Positions 24,153 to 35,696 of a stretch of DNA of 64,000 nt are shown piece after piece. The stretch comes from Rhizophlyctis rosea (taxonomy: Eukaryota > Chytridiomycota > Chytridiomycetes > Rhizophlyctidales > Rhizophlyctidaceae). A program made the position numbers and the translations under genes. The number at the start of each line of letters is the position of its first letter. Positions within the stretch are counted from its first letter, which is position 1. Under the pieces are notes generated by a model, which did no database searches, was not told where the DNA came from, and saw nothing but the letters and a program-made list of their open reading frames with translations. Where the stretch lies: NCBI GenBank assembly GCA_027596075.1, contig JADGJC010000066.1, forward strand, positions 1 through 64,000. Reading direction: 5' to 3'.

Positions 24153-25945
24153 TCTGAGGAGGCTGTTGTCAACGTTGGCTCATTTGTTCGTTTGAACAGG
24201 GCAACGAGGCGTAATTTTGATGAGAAACTCAGGGACAGCTCGTCACTTACAAGAAGTCTGATCTTTTCAGGGAAGCCTTTCGATCTGTGACGAACTGACG
24301 TCGTAAGTATATGTCCATCAAACGCCGGGGTCCTGCATGAACCTTGGAGTCTGCACTGGATATAAGTATCATCTGAAACGGTTGAAGGAAGTGGCTTTTG
24401 TCGCATGTGGGGCTCCGACTCCGACTTTTGAGATGCTTGCTTACGTAAGGGTTTTTGAATTTGGAGGGAGAAAAGGATTTCAAGAAACCTGCAATGCTAA
24501 AAGATGTGTACTATGTGTGGTCAGTATTGGCGGAAGTGTCAGTTCCAGCGGGACAAAATGAAGCGATATCTCCATAATCCTCGCCCTTTTGCTTGGCCCT
24601 CCACGATTCCGCACCCGCTCAAGAATGGGAGATGCACTCTCGGTAAGACCTCACTCAAATCCCCATCGACTCCAAAAGGTCCATCACCGGTCATTCATTC
24701 GCACGGAAAATATTCAACATGAAGTTGAACCTAGCGTTTCTTTTGGTTTGCGCTGCTTTGGACGGCCCCAGATGAGATGTCGAAGTAAATTGCGGGAGAA
24801 GGATGGTGTTTCGATGCATCTTAATATTGGAAATGGAGATCGAAGAGGGGACGAGACCGCTCAATGCAAATCCGTCCTCAACGAAAAAGAAATTGCCTAT
24901 GTCCTTTTGTTCAATATCAGGCAATGTTGGTGGAAGCCCTCATTGAAAAAGCAACGAATCTCAACTGACGTGCCATACGTAGACGATTCGACACGCCTCG
25001 AGCCAGCCGCGTACAAACTGCATCCTTCTGCGAAAACTCATTGTTTTGGGTTCTCATCGAAAACTCGTGGGACCCAAAATGTGGAACTAATTGGTATAAA
25101 AAGGAAGAACAACCGTCCATGCGCCATTGAGGATCTGAGAAGTCTTAGTTTTTGTGTGTGCCAAAAACGCGTCTGCTTTGATCACAAGTGCTTCTGGGTT
25201 TGCCACATGTAACGTGTTCAATGAGTTGGCGGAGGCTATTCAATGTCAGCTGAATTTATGAAGGCACAGGGAGTAGTCCGTACGGAAGGAGATTTGCATT
25301 ACTCTAAGCGATCCCCATTGGGGTAAGAGGTCATAAGTTTTCGGCTTAAGGACATGAGGTGCGTAAGGACTAAATGGATCACCAAGCGGTATGGGATCCT
25401 TGTTGCACAGTGGTGTGAAGTGTCGTGGTTCTCCCAATAGTACCTCATCGACAAATTTGGTAGACATTGGAAATCAGCTTTTAGTAGCTTTTGGTCAAAT
25501 GGTGGTCTGTGCAAAGTGTGCAAGGGGATGGACCCCTTGCACTCTGCCCAAGGACCCTCTTTGAGTGCCACCGCCACCGCCACGGCGCACTCTGATTTCA
25601 TTTGCTGAGTTGTGTCCGTATGAACATTTTTGGCCATCAACTTTGTGCTCCAAAGGTGGCGCAGCCATGCATCCAAGCTTGCATCGTCACACACGTCGCC
25701 TCCTTGCATGCAATGCACTGCATCTCATTGCTTTCCGATCGAAGGACGGCCACGATGGTGATGGATGAGAGGTGTCTCTTTGGACTCTCTTTCATTCTCT
25801 GCTCACTTTCCCACGACTTTGGAACCGCACCTTGTCGAGCAGACTACCATAACACAGCACGACCACGTTCAGCTAACCAGTAGTCGACACAAATACGGAC
25901 AAGACTTCTTCTCGGGAATTCACTCGCAGCAGGACATTGTAGAGA
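24153..25945. other. intergenic region
   Basis: About 1.8 kb. A 207-codon frame (24589-25212, +) and a 139-codon frame (25299-25718, -) show no family motif or splice logic, so I do not call them. The right end should contain the LIM gene promoter. Confidence 0.35.
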
Positions 25946-27775
25946 ATGTTTGACCTGTTTCGGCGGTGGAGCGGGAAGTCCTGTAGTGCATGCTCCAAAC
26001 GAATCATCCTTCGGTCTCAGGTTGTCCCGGCTTGTGGCGCTTTCTACCATAGGGACTGTCTGATATGCGAGGTATGTTGTTTATGCTATGGGCGGCGCAC
26101 CATCGCCTTAACGATCGTGCCCGACTTTGCCATTGCTCAGTCAACAACTCACGAACTGCTCTCTGTACAGGACTGCGGCCGTCCAGCAACCCGCCAATAC
26201 ACCTCCGACAATCTCTTTGGCTTTCCCCTCCTCCTATGCGAAGCTGACGTCGCAAAGCGCACCGCCGCCCGTCCGCAGGAACCCGTAACATCCAGAGAAT
26301 ACTGCACCGGCTGCTCACAACCGATCTTTTTTGGATGGCCCGTAACGGTTGATGGGGATGGCGGGAAACCGACAAAATGGCATGTGGCGTGTCACAAACT
26401 GCATCTGGTACGGATCCCAACGTCAACATTGTTTGGAAATAGATCGTTGTTTATTTAATTTGATCTTTTGCTTGATTCACATCCTTTCCACCGATCGGCA
26501 GACATGGGAGATATGCGGTGTAACACCAAACTTCAGCGCCCGCACAGACGAGTACGAGGACGGACTACTTTGGGAAGATCGAGTCAACACGATCTGGTCC
26601 GTTAGTTGTGACTTCAGTGCCCAAGTATCGAAAAGTCGGGCCGTCCTATCGGATAGATTTGCCGCAAGCGACACCAGGGCTGTTTTGGCAGATGGAGGAC
26701 ACTTCCTAGCATTGATCGATGCAACATTGAAGGTCGTTAGTGAAATGGGGTCGAGAGATGAGGTGGAGAAATTGCCGGCAGGTGAGCCGTTATTTTCGAT
26801 GTTATCGTCATCATTTTTTCCTACAACTCGGTAAGTGTGCTGATTGACGGTATTGAATCTGCAGATGTGGTGGAGGCACAATTATGTCTGTCACAATTTT
26901 CAAAGGACTTCCAAGAGTACATAAGGCACGCGGAGAATGTGGATCCGGAAAAGGTGAAAAGCCTTTTGACGTCCCTCACGGCGACTGCGGGCAGTTTCCA
27001 GACCTTGACGAAGAGCATTTTGGCATGGCTAATGCGGCAGGTGAGATCGTGCTTGAGACAGGAGATACTTTGAAGCAACTTCTGGACCTTGGCATTCGCA
27101 ATTAACCCAACGCTTTCTTCACCAATTCATTCCACCCAGGACATTCACCACAAAGAGATAGACTTGTTCATGCTCAAACTCCAACTCGTCTCCCGCTCCC
27201 GTCTACTGTGGCTACCCGACTCCGCTATCCACCCCTCCGACCCGACCAACGACGCGATATACATACAAACGAACCAACCCAATCGCCGCGTCAGTACACT
27301 CTCATTCCGGACGGACGAGGACGGCGATCCGGAGGACCCGAGCAGGGCCACGCCGGACGAATTGCGGCGGATTGTGTCGAGTTGGAGCTTGAAGGATGGG
27401 AGGGGAAGTGCGCTTTTGTGGGAGGATGAGGGAAGGGAGGGGGAGGTGTTTGGGGGTGTGAAAGGTGGGTGTTTGGGAGTGGGTTCGTGCTTGCTGCTTC
27501 TGCATTATACGTAGCCTTTGAGATGAGAGGGCTTTTTGGACGTCATTTGCTGGAAGATCTCACACATTGAATTTCGTCAATCATTATATCTCACTCGTCC
27601 ACTCTTCTCCTTCGACAAAACAGACCCAACCTTCAACGACGACATCCCTCCCTCCGTCCTATGCGACTCGGACGGAGACTCCGCGGTAGAACTAATGCCC
27701 ACCGTCACATCCATCATCGCCGAAAGACGGCATCATCGAGAAAGCGTCGTGTACCAACCGGATGTCGTTGTTTGA
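25946..27775 (+). CDS. protein with two LIM zinc-binding domains
   Basis: Six exons join in phase: 25946-26071, 26171-26407, 26502-26781, 26865-27040, 27140-27464 and 27624-27775, 431 residues. The first LIM domain starts near residue 13 with CSACSKRI, continues through FYHRDCLICEDCGRP, and ends at LLLCEAD. The second reads CTGCSQPIFFGW then WHVACHKLH. LIM domains are paired zinc fingers that bind proteins, often at actin or cell-wall signalling sites. The rest is helical (DVVEAQLCLSQFSKDF, EKVKSLLTSLTATAGSF) with an acidic C-terminal part, and I see no RhoGAP or kinase motif. Introns sit inside the first LIM domain and directly after the second. LIM assignment is firm; role unknown. Confidence 0.82.
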
Positions 27776-28260
27776 TCGTTTCCCACCCCCTCTTATACAC
27801 CATCTTTACGTACCGATACCATACTATTATTTTTATATACCAGCGCATGTAGGTAGATGTGGGTTGCGGCTAGATTATGGGGGGCTCTCTGTTTGGGCTT
27901 GGGGAGGTCTCGTGACGTGAATGGGCTCTGTCAGTGGGGTTGTTTGCAAACGATGTATAGGGAGGAAAGGACATTTATATTGTACAGTATAGTAGTGATG
28001 TTTTGTTGTGTCTTCATGTAGATAGTTGTTATTCGGTTTGCATATATTGAAACTTTACCTGCCCATATTTCGGATCACGAACATTTTGAGGAAAGTGTAT
28101 AGAGCTGTCTTCCCGATGTGGTGTGGGTAGGCAATCAACTGTGCTTCACAAAACATCCCAGCGCCATTGGCTGAAAAACAGTCGAGGAAGAACTCCAAAT
28201 CTCCCACACCATAGATCATAATCACCACATGATTTTTCAAGATAGCACTATATATATTCA
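27776..28260. other. convergent intergenic region
   Basis: Between the LIM gene stop (+) and the alternative oxidase stop (-). Short AT-rich frames; presumably 3' UTRs. Confidence 0.45.
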
Positions 28261-29634
28261 TCATTGAGCTGAAATCGCTGTATTCGGAGCAGGTGGAGCC
28301 TGCGCAGGGAATGGCAAACGGAGATCAAATACTTGTGCTTGCATGCGGTCGGCAAAGTGGTGATTGATATCTCTGTGGGAGGCTTCTGGTGCAGGTCAAT
28401 GATCGATTGCCATTCTGTAATGGAAGCAATGCGCCGCTGCAGTACATACCTTTGTCAACCATAATACACACCACTACATCTCTCAACGTCGCAGACTCAT
28501 CCAAATGGTAATAGTCAACAGCTAATTTGGGTGCCTGGGCAGAAATGAACAATCATGTATCGTTGGTCAAATGAGCCGTCAGATCACATCTCAGACTCCG
28601 AACATCGTAAAATATTGTCTTTCCAGGCCCTCAATTTTCCCACCTTGATGTTCTTGATCTTGCCCGCATCAATGTCCTCCAAGAAGGACGCGTACGACTT
28701 TACTGTTGCTTCTTGGAAGTACCCGGACATTCGAAGTGCCATGTAAGGTGAAACAAGATAGAGAACAACATAGCTGGCAAATGCCAGTCCTTGCGAGGCC
28801 GTGACAAATAGACGTTCTCGTCTTGTGGGTTGAGTGCGTTGCTGCAAGACGCATTAATAGCTGATTGCTAATCTGATTCTCTTGTGTGCTCAATCCGCAA
28901 CGAACCATCCAAATCATCAAATGATTCCGCTGGTTTTCCGCCTCGTTCATTAAATGGTATATCCAACCACCATCAAACCGCATTCGACGAAGACTGATGA
29001 GGTGTCGGCTCATACCAGACACCATGGCTGGAAGGCAGTGGTATTGGTATCAATATGAGTACGCTCAAGTGGCTTCAGCTCCACGGGCATACCAGGCACG
29101 GCCGAGACAGTTTCCAGCGCTGTGAGAGAGGAGTTAGTGAGCCATCACCACGACGCACAAAAAAGTGGGCCTGGAGAAAACTCACTGACCGCCGGGTGCA
29201 CATATTCCTCTTTATAGAAATACTTGCAAGGTGCTTCTAGTAGCTTTGCCGCCCCATACGCAAGCCAGTCTTTTACAGACCCTGTGTATCGCCCGCATTA
29301 GTCTTGCATCTGTTATACATCAACAAACGCGACGTCTTTCACCACACCAGGTTCGTGATGAGACTTCACGTGGAGGTCTAGTCGTTTTAGCTGCTCCAAG
29401 GGTAGTTGTTGACTTGGGAATTCTTTGCGTGTGGATGTCGCGGCTGTTTGGAGGGCGGAGAGGGGGTCGAATTTTATGACTTGGGTGTGGGATAGACGAA
29501 AGGGGCGCGTCGGGAGTTGAGAGCGGAATCTGGTCAAGATTCCGCATCTGTGCAATTCGTTTAGTGAGGTGGAAAGTATTTGTGCAGGGCAGGAGAAGGT
29601 CGCACCTCAAGCTGTTGCCTCTTACGAGAATCAT
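28261..29634 (-). CDS. AOX1: mitochondrial alternative oxidase (AOX) with a substituted iron-ligand motif
   Basis: Ubiquinol:O2 oxidoreductase of the inner mitochondrial membrane that bypasses complexes III and IV. Eight exons join in phase: 29634-29606, 29547-29348, 29281-29186, 29119-29093 (a 27-nt microexon), 29027-28906, 28841-28644, 28534-28450 and 28385-28261, 293 residues. The Arg-rich N-terminus suits a mitochondrial presequence. Diiron motifs: LETVSAVPG (intact, in the microexon), then MVSGMSRHLISLRRM. NERMHL is replaced by NQRNHL, with the ligand Glu changed to Gln (codon 28930-28932). LEEEA reads FQEAT. The final box DKEASHRDINHHFAD keeps the Glu-x-x-His. The family is unmistakable, but full activity is doubtful with the Glu-to-Gln change. 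Divergent with the next gene. Confidence 0.9.
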
Positions 29635-29993
29635 TGCGTTGTTATCTCGCAATCGCCAGTAATTGTAAGTGAAGGGAGAGAAGGAAGTTGGAAAGATAAT
29701 GACGATAAACAAAGCGCATTCCATCAGGACCTCTATCACAGCACCTGATTGAGGCCCGATGTGACGAATTCACGCCAGGGTCCTATATATTGGGTCTCGA
29801 GCTGCGTCCCCACCCATGTCCTGGAGCCGACGCTGAGACCCGCGCTCTGCGGCTCTGCCACACTGCAGGAATCTCCGCTGACCTTTTCTCTTCCCACGGC
29901 TTTTTTCAAGCCGATCGCTCCTAGAATTACCACCTCTCAGCGACAATCACTTCTCGCATACATCGTACATAACTTGTCATATCAGTTCAAAGC
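29635..29993. promoter_or_regulatory. shared divergent promoter region of AOX and the F-box-like gene
   Basis: 359 bp between two divergent start codons. A TATA-like CTATATATT lies near 29783. No longer motif recognised. Confidence 0.4.
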
Positions 29994-31474
29994 ATGACCT
30001 CGAATGAGGAGAGTCCTTCGGAGGATTTCGTTCACAATGGTAAGGGAGTGCTTCTTTCTGTTTACTTAGGGTGCATGTTGGGTGCGTACGCCGTTCCCAC
30101 CCTCGGACTGACACACTAGCTTGCTCTCAGTTCCTGCCATTCTGAAGATCCCAGAACTCTTTGAACAAATTTTATTGTCACTATCCAACCACGAACTCTT
30201 CAAGATACGTCTGGTCTGCAAGAAATTCCGCAACTATGCTCGCTCCATTTACTTCGCACGCAGTCAAACATTATATCTCCGACTCGTATTGATCCACCCC
30301 TCCCATAACCGACACACTCTCATGAACCGCTTGGTGAACAAACTGAAGACCGTAAATGGAACTTCGACCACACTCACCTTACCCAAAGACTTTACCTCCA
30401 CCACTATCGTACTGAAATGGCACGGTCATCGAACACTCAATAATCCGCACCCTATTCTAAGGTATCGGGCCATGGCACCACTCACATCACCCAATCCATC
30501 GCGTCCGAGGACTCAGATCACTATCCGAGAACCCGGACAACCACCGCAGGTTTTCCCTGCCCATCAACCTCCAGCTAAAATACCTCGCTTCGCCCTTCCG
30601 TCCCACGCATTGCAGAATCAAAAACCAATATTTGCCTTCCAATTTTCTATTCTGCCTCCTCTGGTTCCTAACCATTTAACGTCAAATGTCAAGATGACGA
30701 AAATGGCGCCAATTACTTCACCTACGTTTTGCATCGTCCCCACTGAATCGCATTCATCCCACTCCATGGGCAAAATCTACGATTCATCCTTCGTTCTTGA
30801 CGTCTCACAGTCGCGTATACAACTATACATTGCGGAGGCTCTCGTCGAACCAGCCAACCCTACATGTTTCCCGAGCAATCACGTTGGTATCTGTGAACGC
30901 GGCCCCTTTGATGCACTCCTCCAAACGGTCCGCGCAAATCAATTAGACTTGCTGGCGGCCCACCTTGAGGAAGCATGGTCTTCACCCGATCGTGCGCCAT
31001 GAATCAGAAAGTGGCTGTGGGAAAGACCGCAAGGAAGGGGTTCGTTGATCCTTTTGATGAAGGCTTTCATTAATTCTTGTAAGAAGCAGGTAATCCACAA
31101 CTTTATAATGCCACACACCATTGCTTCTGCATCATGACTTACATGACCCCATCACCCTACACCCACAGATTACAAGATTATTCTCCAGGAACATCATCCC
31201 AGACGATTACGAAATATTCCTGGACGCAGACAGGAGGGCGCGTCTAATCGCCAGTCCTGTTGTAATGAATCTTACGACGGCGGCGGAGGCTACGGCGGGA
31301 ATCATAGATTTGCCGCTTGCGCCAAAGATTTCGGATTGGGCGGGAGTTGATTTGGATGATCAGGACGTTGTGCAGGTGTTGTGGGAAGGGATGTGTTGGA
31401 AAAGGCTTGACAGGAGGATAAGTCAGCTGCTTCGGAAGTGGGTCGTGGCGGCTGAGGAGGAGAGAGAGGGTTGA
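29994..31474 (+). CDS. F-box-like protein interrupted by an in-frame TGA
   Basis: Exons 29994-30039, 30131-31089 and 31169-31474 join in phase and would give a 437-codon frame. The F-box-like segment is KIPELFEQILLSLSNHELF followed by IRLVCKKFRNYAR. The frame is broken by TGA at 31000-31002. The codons after it (IRKWLWERPQGRG ... FINSCKKQ) match the paralogue at 54.9-56.3 kb (YRCLWEGPKGRKR ... ELVKRQ), and both genes then splice at the same place. So the downstream part is ancestral coding sequence. Other genes here end in TGA, so a changed code is unlikely. Either the gene is a recent nonsense mutant with a truncated 290-residue-scale product, or the base is an error. Confidence 0.7.
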
Positions 31475-32689
31475 GGAAGTCTAACAGGAAGTCTACGACA
31501 ACTTCTGGGCCCCAATGCGCATCCCGTGTCTAAAGTGAATGGTTCCCTTCCTAAGAAATCGTCTGAAGTAAAGGGTCTCGATATTGGTTTTCGCGTAGGT
31601 TTCTGAACATCAATGTAGGAGTTGATGTATCTGCATAATGATCGAAAGCAATGCAAAAGCCCTACGCCTAGTTGATATGCTTCAGCCTTTCCGCATTAGA
31701 TCATCTCAGTTCACGAACTCCCGCAAGTTCTCCCGTCATGCAACCTTGTACGATCTTGAAGTGGAAGTGGTGGCCCCTATGTGTCGAACATTCTGTCAAC
31801 ATCTCCGCCGTTATCTTCACCGCCAATAAATTCTGGGCACAAAGTCCTTTCGGCTCCACCTAAAGTTGAATACTCAGCTCACGCATTCACACCAGCGTAC
31901 ATCTCCATCCAAACCCGGACGACTAGTTGACAACTTCCGCTCATGGGTAAGCACATATTGGATACTCATCTCTTGAACGTAGTGGTGACCACCACTGACG
32001 GCTGAGACATGGAAGTGACATATGCGACTATCGAGAACTCAATCCTTGTCCAATCACTTTCGAGCAGGCAATTAATGCTTATCACTGCGGATAAGGGTGT
32101 ACTTCTTTCCACCGCGGTTGCGGGCAGAAGCTCTACTCCTGTACACACTCCTGCCCCGACAAACCCCAATTCGGTCTTCCCCCTCTTCCGCCCTTCGAAA
32201 GTTTTGCGACGACCGTCATCGCCTGCACACCAATGAGTAGGTAAAACGGTGCAAAGTACAGAAACCTCCAGACATATTACTTATGGCTGCGGTTCCCATT
32301 CCATCGGATGGCACACGCGTGTACCTGATGTCGAATAATGTGGCTCTGTCGGGCATCGAGTCGTAATGTCAGAACGCGCAGCTTTTACCGTTTACACTGC
32401 GCATGACGGCTGCGACAGCTTCAAGGGAGTTGTCGACATCTAATGCAAAGGGAAAGATCACACAACATCAGTCCAAGAACAGCCCTCTCCAAATGAGAGC
32501 TATCCATCCCAAAATTGTCTATCAGCCCCTTTGCATGAGTTGTTCAGTCAGTATCAAGGGATGCATCTTTGGGGAACCCTGAACAAAATTAATAGATGCG
32601 GGGTGCAGCATAGTTACATGGGGAACACAAGGAGTGTTCAATTCCATTTCCAACCACAACCAATTGCATGCCCAATCTATGCTATGCAC
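31475..32689. other. intergenic region
   Basis: No supported gene. Frames under 80 codons only. Confidence 0.35.
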
Positions 32690-33080
32690 AATCATCTTTC
32701 CGCTTAACCACCGCCAAAAGCACGTCGGCACCACACGCGCTCCCGTCCGCTTCCCCTATTCATCCGTAGTGTCTCCTTAACCGTAAAGGTCCACTCCCTC
32801 TTATCTAGAAACTTTCCCTCAGGATCCGGATCAGAAATTACTCCATCAATCCGCTTCCAAGGGCGGCTTTTCCATCATCTTCCGCGAAGTCCCCTCAATC
32901 GCATCCATGGGAGAGCAGCCGGGAATGCTCAGAGCACTTCCTTTCTTCCACGTCTGCTGAAATGCACACTACCATACTGCTGAAAGAGCCTTATGTGTTG
33001 TGAACCGCGAAGCGAAGGCGACAAAACACATGTGAAAGGATAACCGCCGGCACAGAATATTCGGACGGAGCATAGGACAT
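32690..33080 (-). pseudogene. decayed copy of the F-box-like gene at 22.7-24 kb (3' part)
   Basis: The plus-strand sequence from about 32700 matches 22708 onward at base level: an AACCACCGCC block, then a shared CGCGCTCCCGTCCGC run, and further on AGTCCCYTCAATCG-CATCCA. Read on the minus strand it gives DAIEGTSRKM and then KRTGAR...CFWRWLSGKM, against DPIEGTSQKI and RRTGAR...CLRRWLTKNVG in the other gene, with several stops between. A weaker match (FHMCFVAFASRFTTHKAL) suggests the copy extends past 33000. The 5' half was not found. Confidence 0.6.
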
Positions 33081-34073
33081 GATATTTCTAGTACATTGAA
33101 CGATACTGAAATCTTTACATCACAGTCCCAAACCACTCCGCCCGACCCATACACCAGTGCCAGTGTGGTCCAACTGTACAAGCGCAATGAGTACAAGTTT
33201 ACAGATACAATCAATTAGTCTAAGCTAAGGCCTTGGAAGCTGTGAAAACCTGCTGAAGGAGGGGCATAAGTAGTCAAGGCGAGGCGGGGAGGGTGCAGCT
33301 GGGCCATATGCAGATGACATCCGGGAAAAATTATGGGTGACTTCCTATGGCTACCGAGATTGATAGCAAAGTGTAACGCAAGCCGAAGTTTTGGGTGCAT
33401 CAGCAAGGACGTCAAGACCAAAAAGGTCCTACTCATAGTGGGGCCCGCCTTTTGACCGTGAGCAGCACATAGACCGCACTGGCCTCCCCGGTTTGATTAC
33501 CAAGTTCATATGTTACCTGCAGTGACTAGGCACCTCTAACCTGAACGGAGATCAACCTGGTGGCCTTGAGTGCCAGGAACTTCAGCCGAAGCTCGACTGG
33601 CGATTCCTTGGGGGTCCTGGAGAAATGGCGTGGGGGGTTGGCGTCTAACGGTTGGGCGGTATGTGACTTATGTGGTGTTTCTGGGTAATAAAGGAAGGAG
33701 TGGTTACTTGGAGGAGTGGAAAAGTTGAACGAGAGCAGTGAGGAAGTACGAACCTGCCGCATGAGCTTTGGGCAAGCGAGGGTGGAGACGTTTGAACTTC
33801 GACGCTTGAAATTGAGTCATTGGTCACGGTTGAGGGCCTTTTGGAAGCACCCAGTCAAAAAAACGGGCGGACGATGGAGCGAAAACACAACCACAAAAAA
33901 CAAACCATTTCGCAAAAACAGAAGCCAGTACTGCAAAAACATTTCAAGAAAAACGATTTGAAAAACGATTTACGTTACATGCACCTTTTCTCTCTCCTTC
34001 ACTACTGCGCAAAAAGCCAAACCGCAAAACTTCTCGCTTTCCCGTTCCCCACCATCCCTCACCCCCCACTGCA
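33081..34073. other. intergenic region
   Basis: No supported gene. The last 150 bases before the bZIP stop are A-rich (CAAAAACA-type runs at 33880-33960). Confidence 0.35.
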
Positions 34074-35573
34074 TCACCCAACAACCTGCCCCTCCGCACC
34101 CTGCTGCTCCCCTCCAACAACCACTCCACCCTCCACAACCCCCACATCCTTCCCCTCAACCCCCTCAACCCTCTTCAAAAGCGCCTTATGCGCATCCCTC
34201 AACTGCCCCTCCAACATCGCACACCGCTCCCTCAACTCCTGCTCCCTCGCATCCCACTGCGCCCGCTCGTTGTCCATGACCGCAATCCGGAAGGAGAGCG
34301 TCTGGTTGTCCGTTTCCAGTTTGCGGACTTGGTCTTCGAGTGTTGCCACTTTTTGTTGTTTGCGTTCGCGGGAGCGGCGGGCGGCTTCTGTTGATTATGG
34401 GAGAAATCGGCGTTAGTGAATGGACCATGAAAAATGCTTGCGGAACAGATCCGGAGGAGGGACCGGGGGAAACCAAAAGTGCGAAAAACTCAAGTACGGA
34501 AGAGAATACTAACCAGTATTCCTCCTCCTCTTATTCGCCAACTCCTCATCCAGCTCCTCCCCACTCTTCCTCTTGCCCCCTCCCACACTCCCAACCCCAC
34601 TGACCCTCCTCTTGCTCCCCGCCGGACTGACACCCCCCTCAACCCCCTCATACCCGCCTTCCTCCCTCCCACCATCGCTGCTCTCACTTCCCACCCTCTC
34701 GCGCTGCTGCATCACCACCACGCCCCCATCCGCTGTCTCGAATCGCTGCAGGTTCGGCGGGAGCTGGGACGACGTGAGGAGCACGGGGCGGAATTGGCCC
34801 GGCTGCCCGGGGATTTGGGTGAGGATTGTTGTTGCGCCGGGTGGGAGGTCGGAGGGAAGAGAGGGGAGGGAAGAGGGGAGGTGGGTGTGTTGAAGTTGAG
34901 ATTGTTGGCCTGTGTTAAGGAATGAGCGTTGTTTGTTGTTAGCAATCGACTCGACCTTTGAAGTTGTCCTCACTTGGAATAGAAAGAGTGAATCCTTACC
35001 GTCGACACCTTGTCCCGGCCCACCAGCACCCGCTCCACCAGCACCATTGGCCCCACCGGCACCCGCATCAAGAAGCATCCCGGCGGCATACAAGGCCGTC
35101 GGTCCATCGGTGTACACAACCCTCCCAAATCCTGCTTGCCCCGGCTGACCCGGCCCTCCTGGTCCTCCTGGCGGAGCAGCCGCCATGACGACGGGCACGG
35201 GTCCCTGGCTCGTGTGCGCATACAGTTGGCCGCCGACATTGATGACGGGCTGGCCTGCTGCGGCTGCTGCGGCGGCGGCGGCAGCGACGTGCGCGGCGTG
35301 CGTTGCGGGGTCGGCGGAGGGGAGGGGGTCGATTTGCGGGGGTTGTTGAGGGAGTTGATGCTGTGGAGGGGATTGTTGGGATGGTGATTGCGGTTGGAGG
35401 TTGGGAGAGGTGACGAGGGGAGTTTGGGTTGGGGTAGTGGGCGTTTGTTGGGCGGATTGAGGCGTTGGAGAATCGGGTTTTAGATCAGTGGACATGTTGG
35501 GGATGATGTGATGGGACAAAGACTGCGTGAAATTCAACGGTTGCGTGGTGTGCGTAATTTGCGCAGTCTGCAT
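34074..35573 (-). CDS. bZIP transcription factor, Gcn4/CPC1-like
   Basis: Three exons, 35573-35000, 34909-34514 and 34387-34074, all splitting after the first base of a codon, give 427 residues. The basic region spans the last junction, KRRRNTEAARRSRERKQQKV, with the N-x2-A-A-x2-S-R bZIP signature in the form typical of Gcn4 and CPC1. A leucine zipper follows (LEDQVRKLETDNQTLSFRI). The N-terminal two thirds is Gln/Pro/Thr-rich, with an Ala run and a Gly-rich stretch, like an activation domain. A second in-frame ATG at 35495 (MSTDLKPD) may be the real start. Three upstream ORFs precede it. A role in amino-acid or stress control is inferred from the basic region and uORFs. Confidence 0.88.
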
Positions 35574-35589
35574 TGAAGGAATTGATCAT
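35485..35589 (-). promoter_or_regulatory. upstream ORF 3 of the bZIP gene, overlapping both candidate main starts
   Basis: ATG at 35589 opens a 34-codon frame that runs out of frame across the main ATGs at 35573 and 35495 and stops at 35485, just past the second. An overlapping uORF of this layout is the inhibitory element in animal ATF4 mRNA. Confidence 0.45.
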
Positions 35590-35615
35590 CAGTATCTCAA
35601 CACAGCACGATATAG

Positions 35616-35627
35616 TCAGAAGACCAT
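35616..35627 (-). promoter_or_regulatory. upstream ORF 2 of the bZIP gene (Met-Val-Phe-stop)
   Basis: A three-codon frame, ATG GTC TTC TGA, 19 nt after the stop of uORF1. Very short uORFs of this size permit reinitiation in ATF4 and GCN4 mRNAs. Confidence 0.45.
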
Positions 35628-35645
35628 CCCGAGAACAAGCTGCAG

Positions 35646-35696
35646 TCAATGGTCCACCATCCTCTCGGTTGAAACCCTGTCGCACATCGCCAACAT
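35646..35696 (-). promoter_or_regulatory. upstream ORF 1 of the bZIP gene (16 codons)
   Basis: ATG at 35696 opens a 16-codon frame ending in TGA at 35646, 73 bases before the first bZIP ATG. It would act only if the transcript starts further upstream, which the sequence cannot show. Confidence 0.4.

Noticed and set aside
24589..25212. 207-codon plus-strand frame
   Set aside because: Composition looks random, no family motif, no splice signals linking it to other exons. Kept as unproven.
31000..31002. TGA read as tryptophan (altered nuclear code)
   Set aside because: AOX, UBC9, LIM and FkbM genes in the window all end correctly at TGA, so TGA is a stop here.
34509..35573. Single 354-codon bZIP exon without intron 1
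   Set aside because: The 90-nt stretch 34910-34999 has perfect GTAAGG and ACACAG borders and a length divisible by three; it is best read as an intron, although retention would keep the frame.
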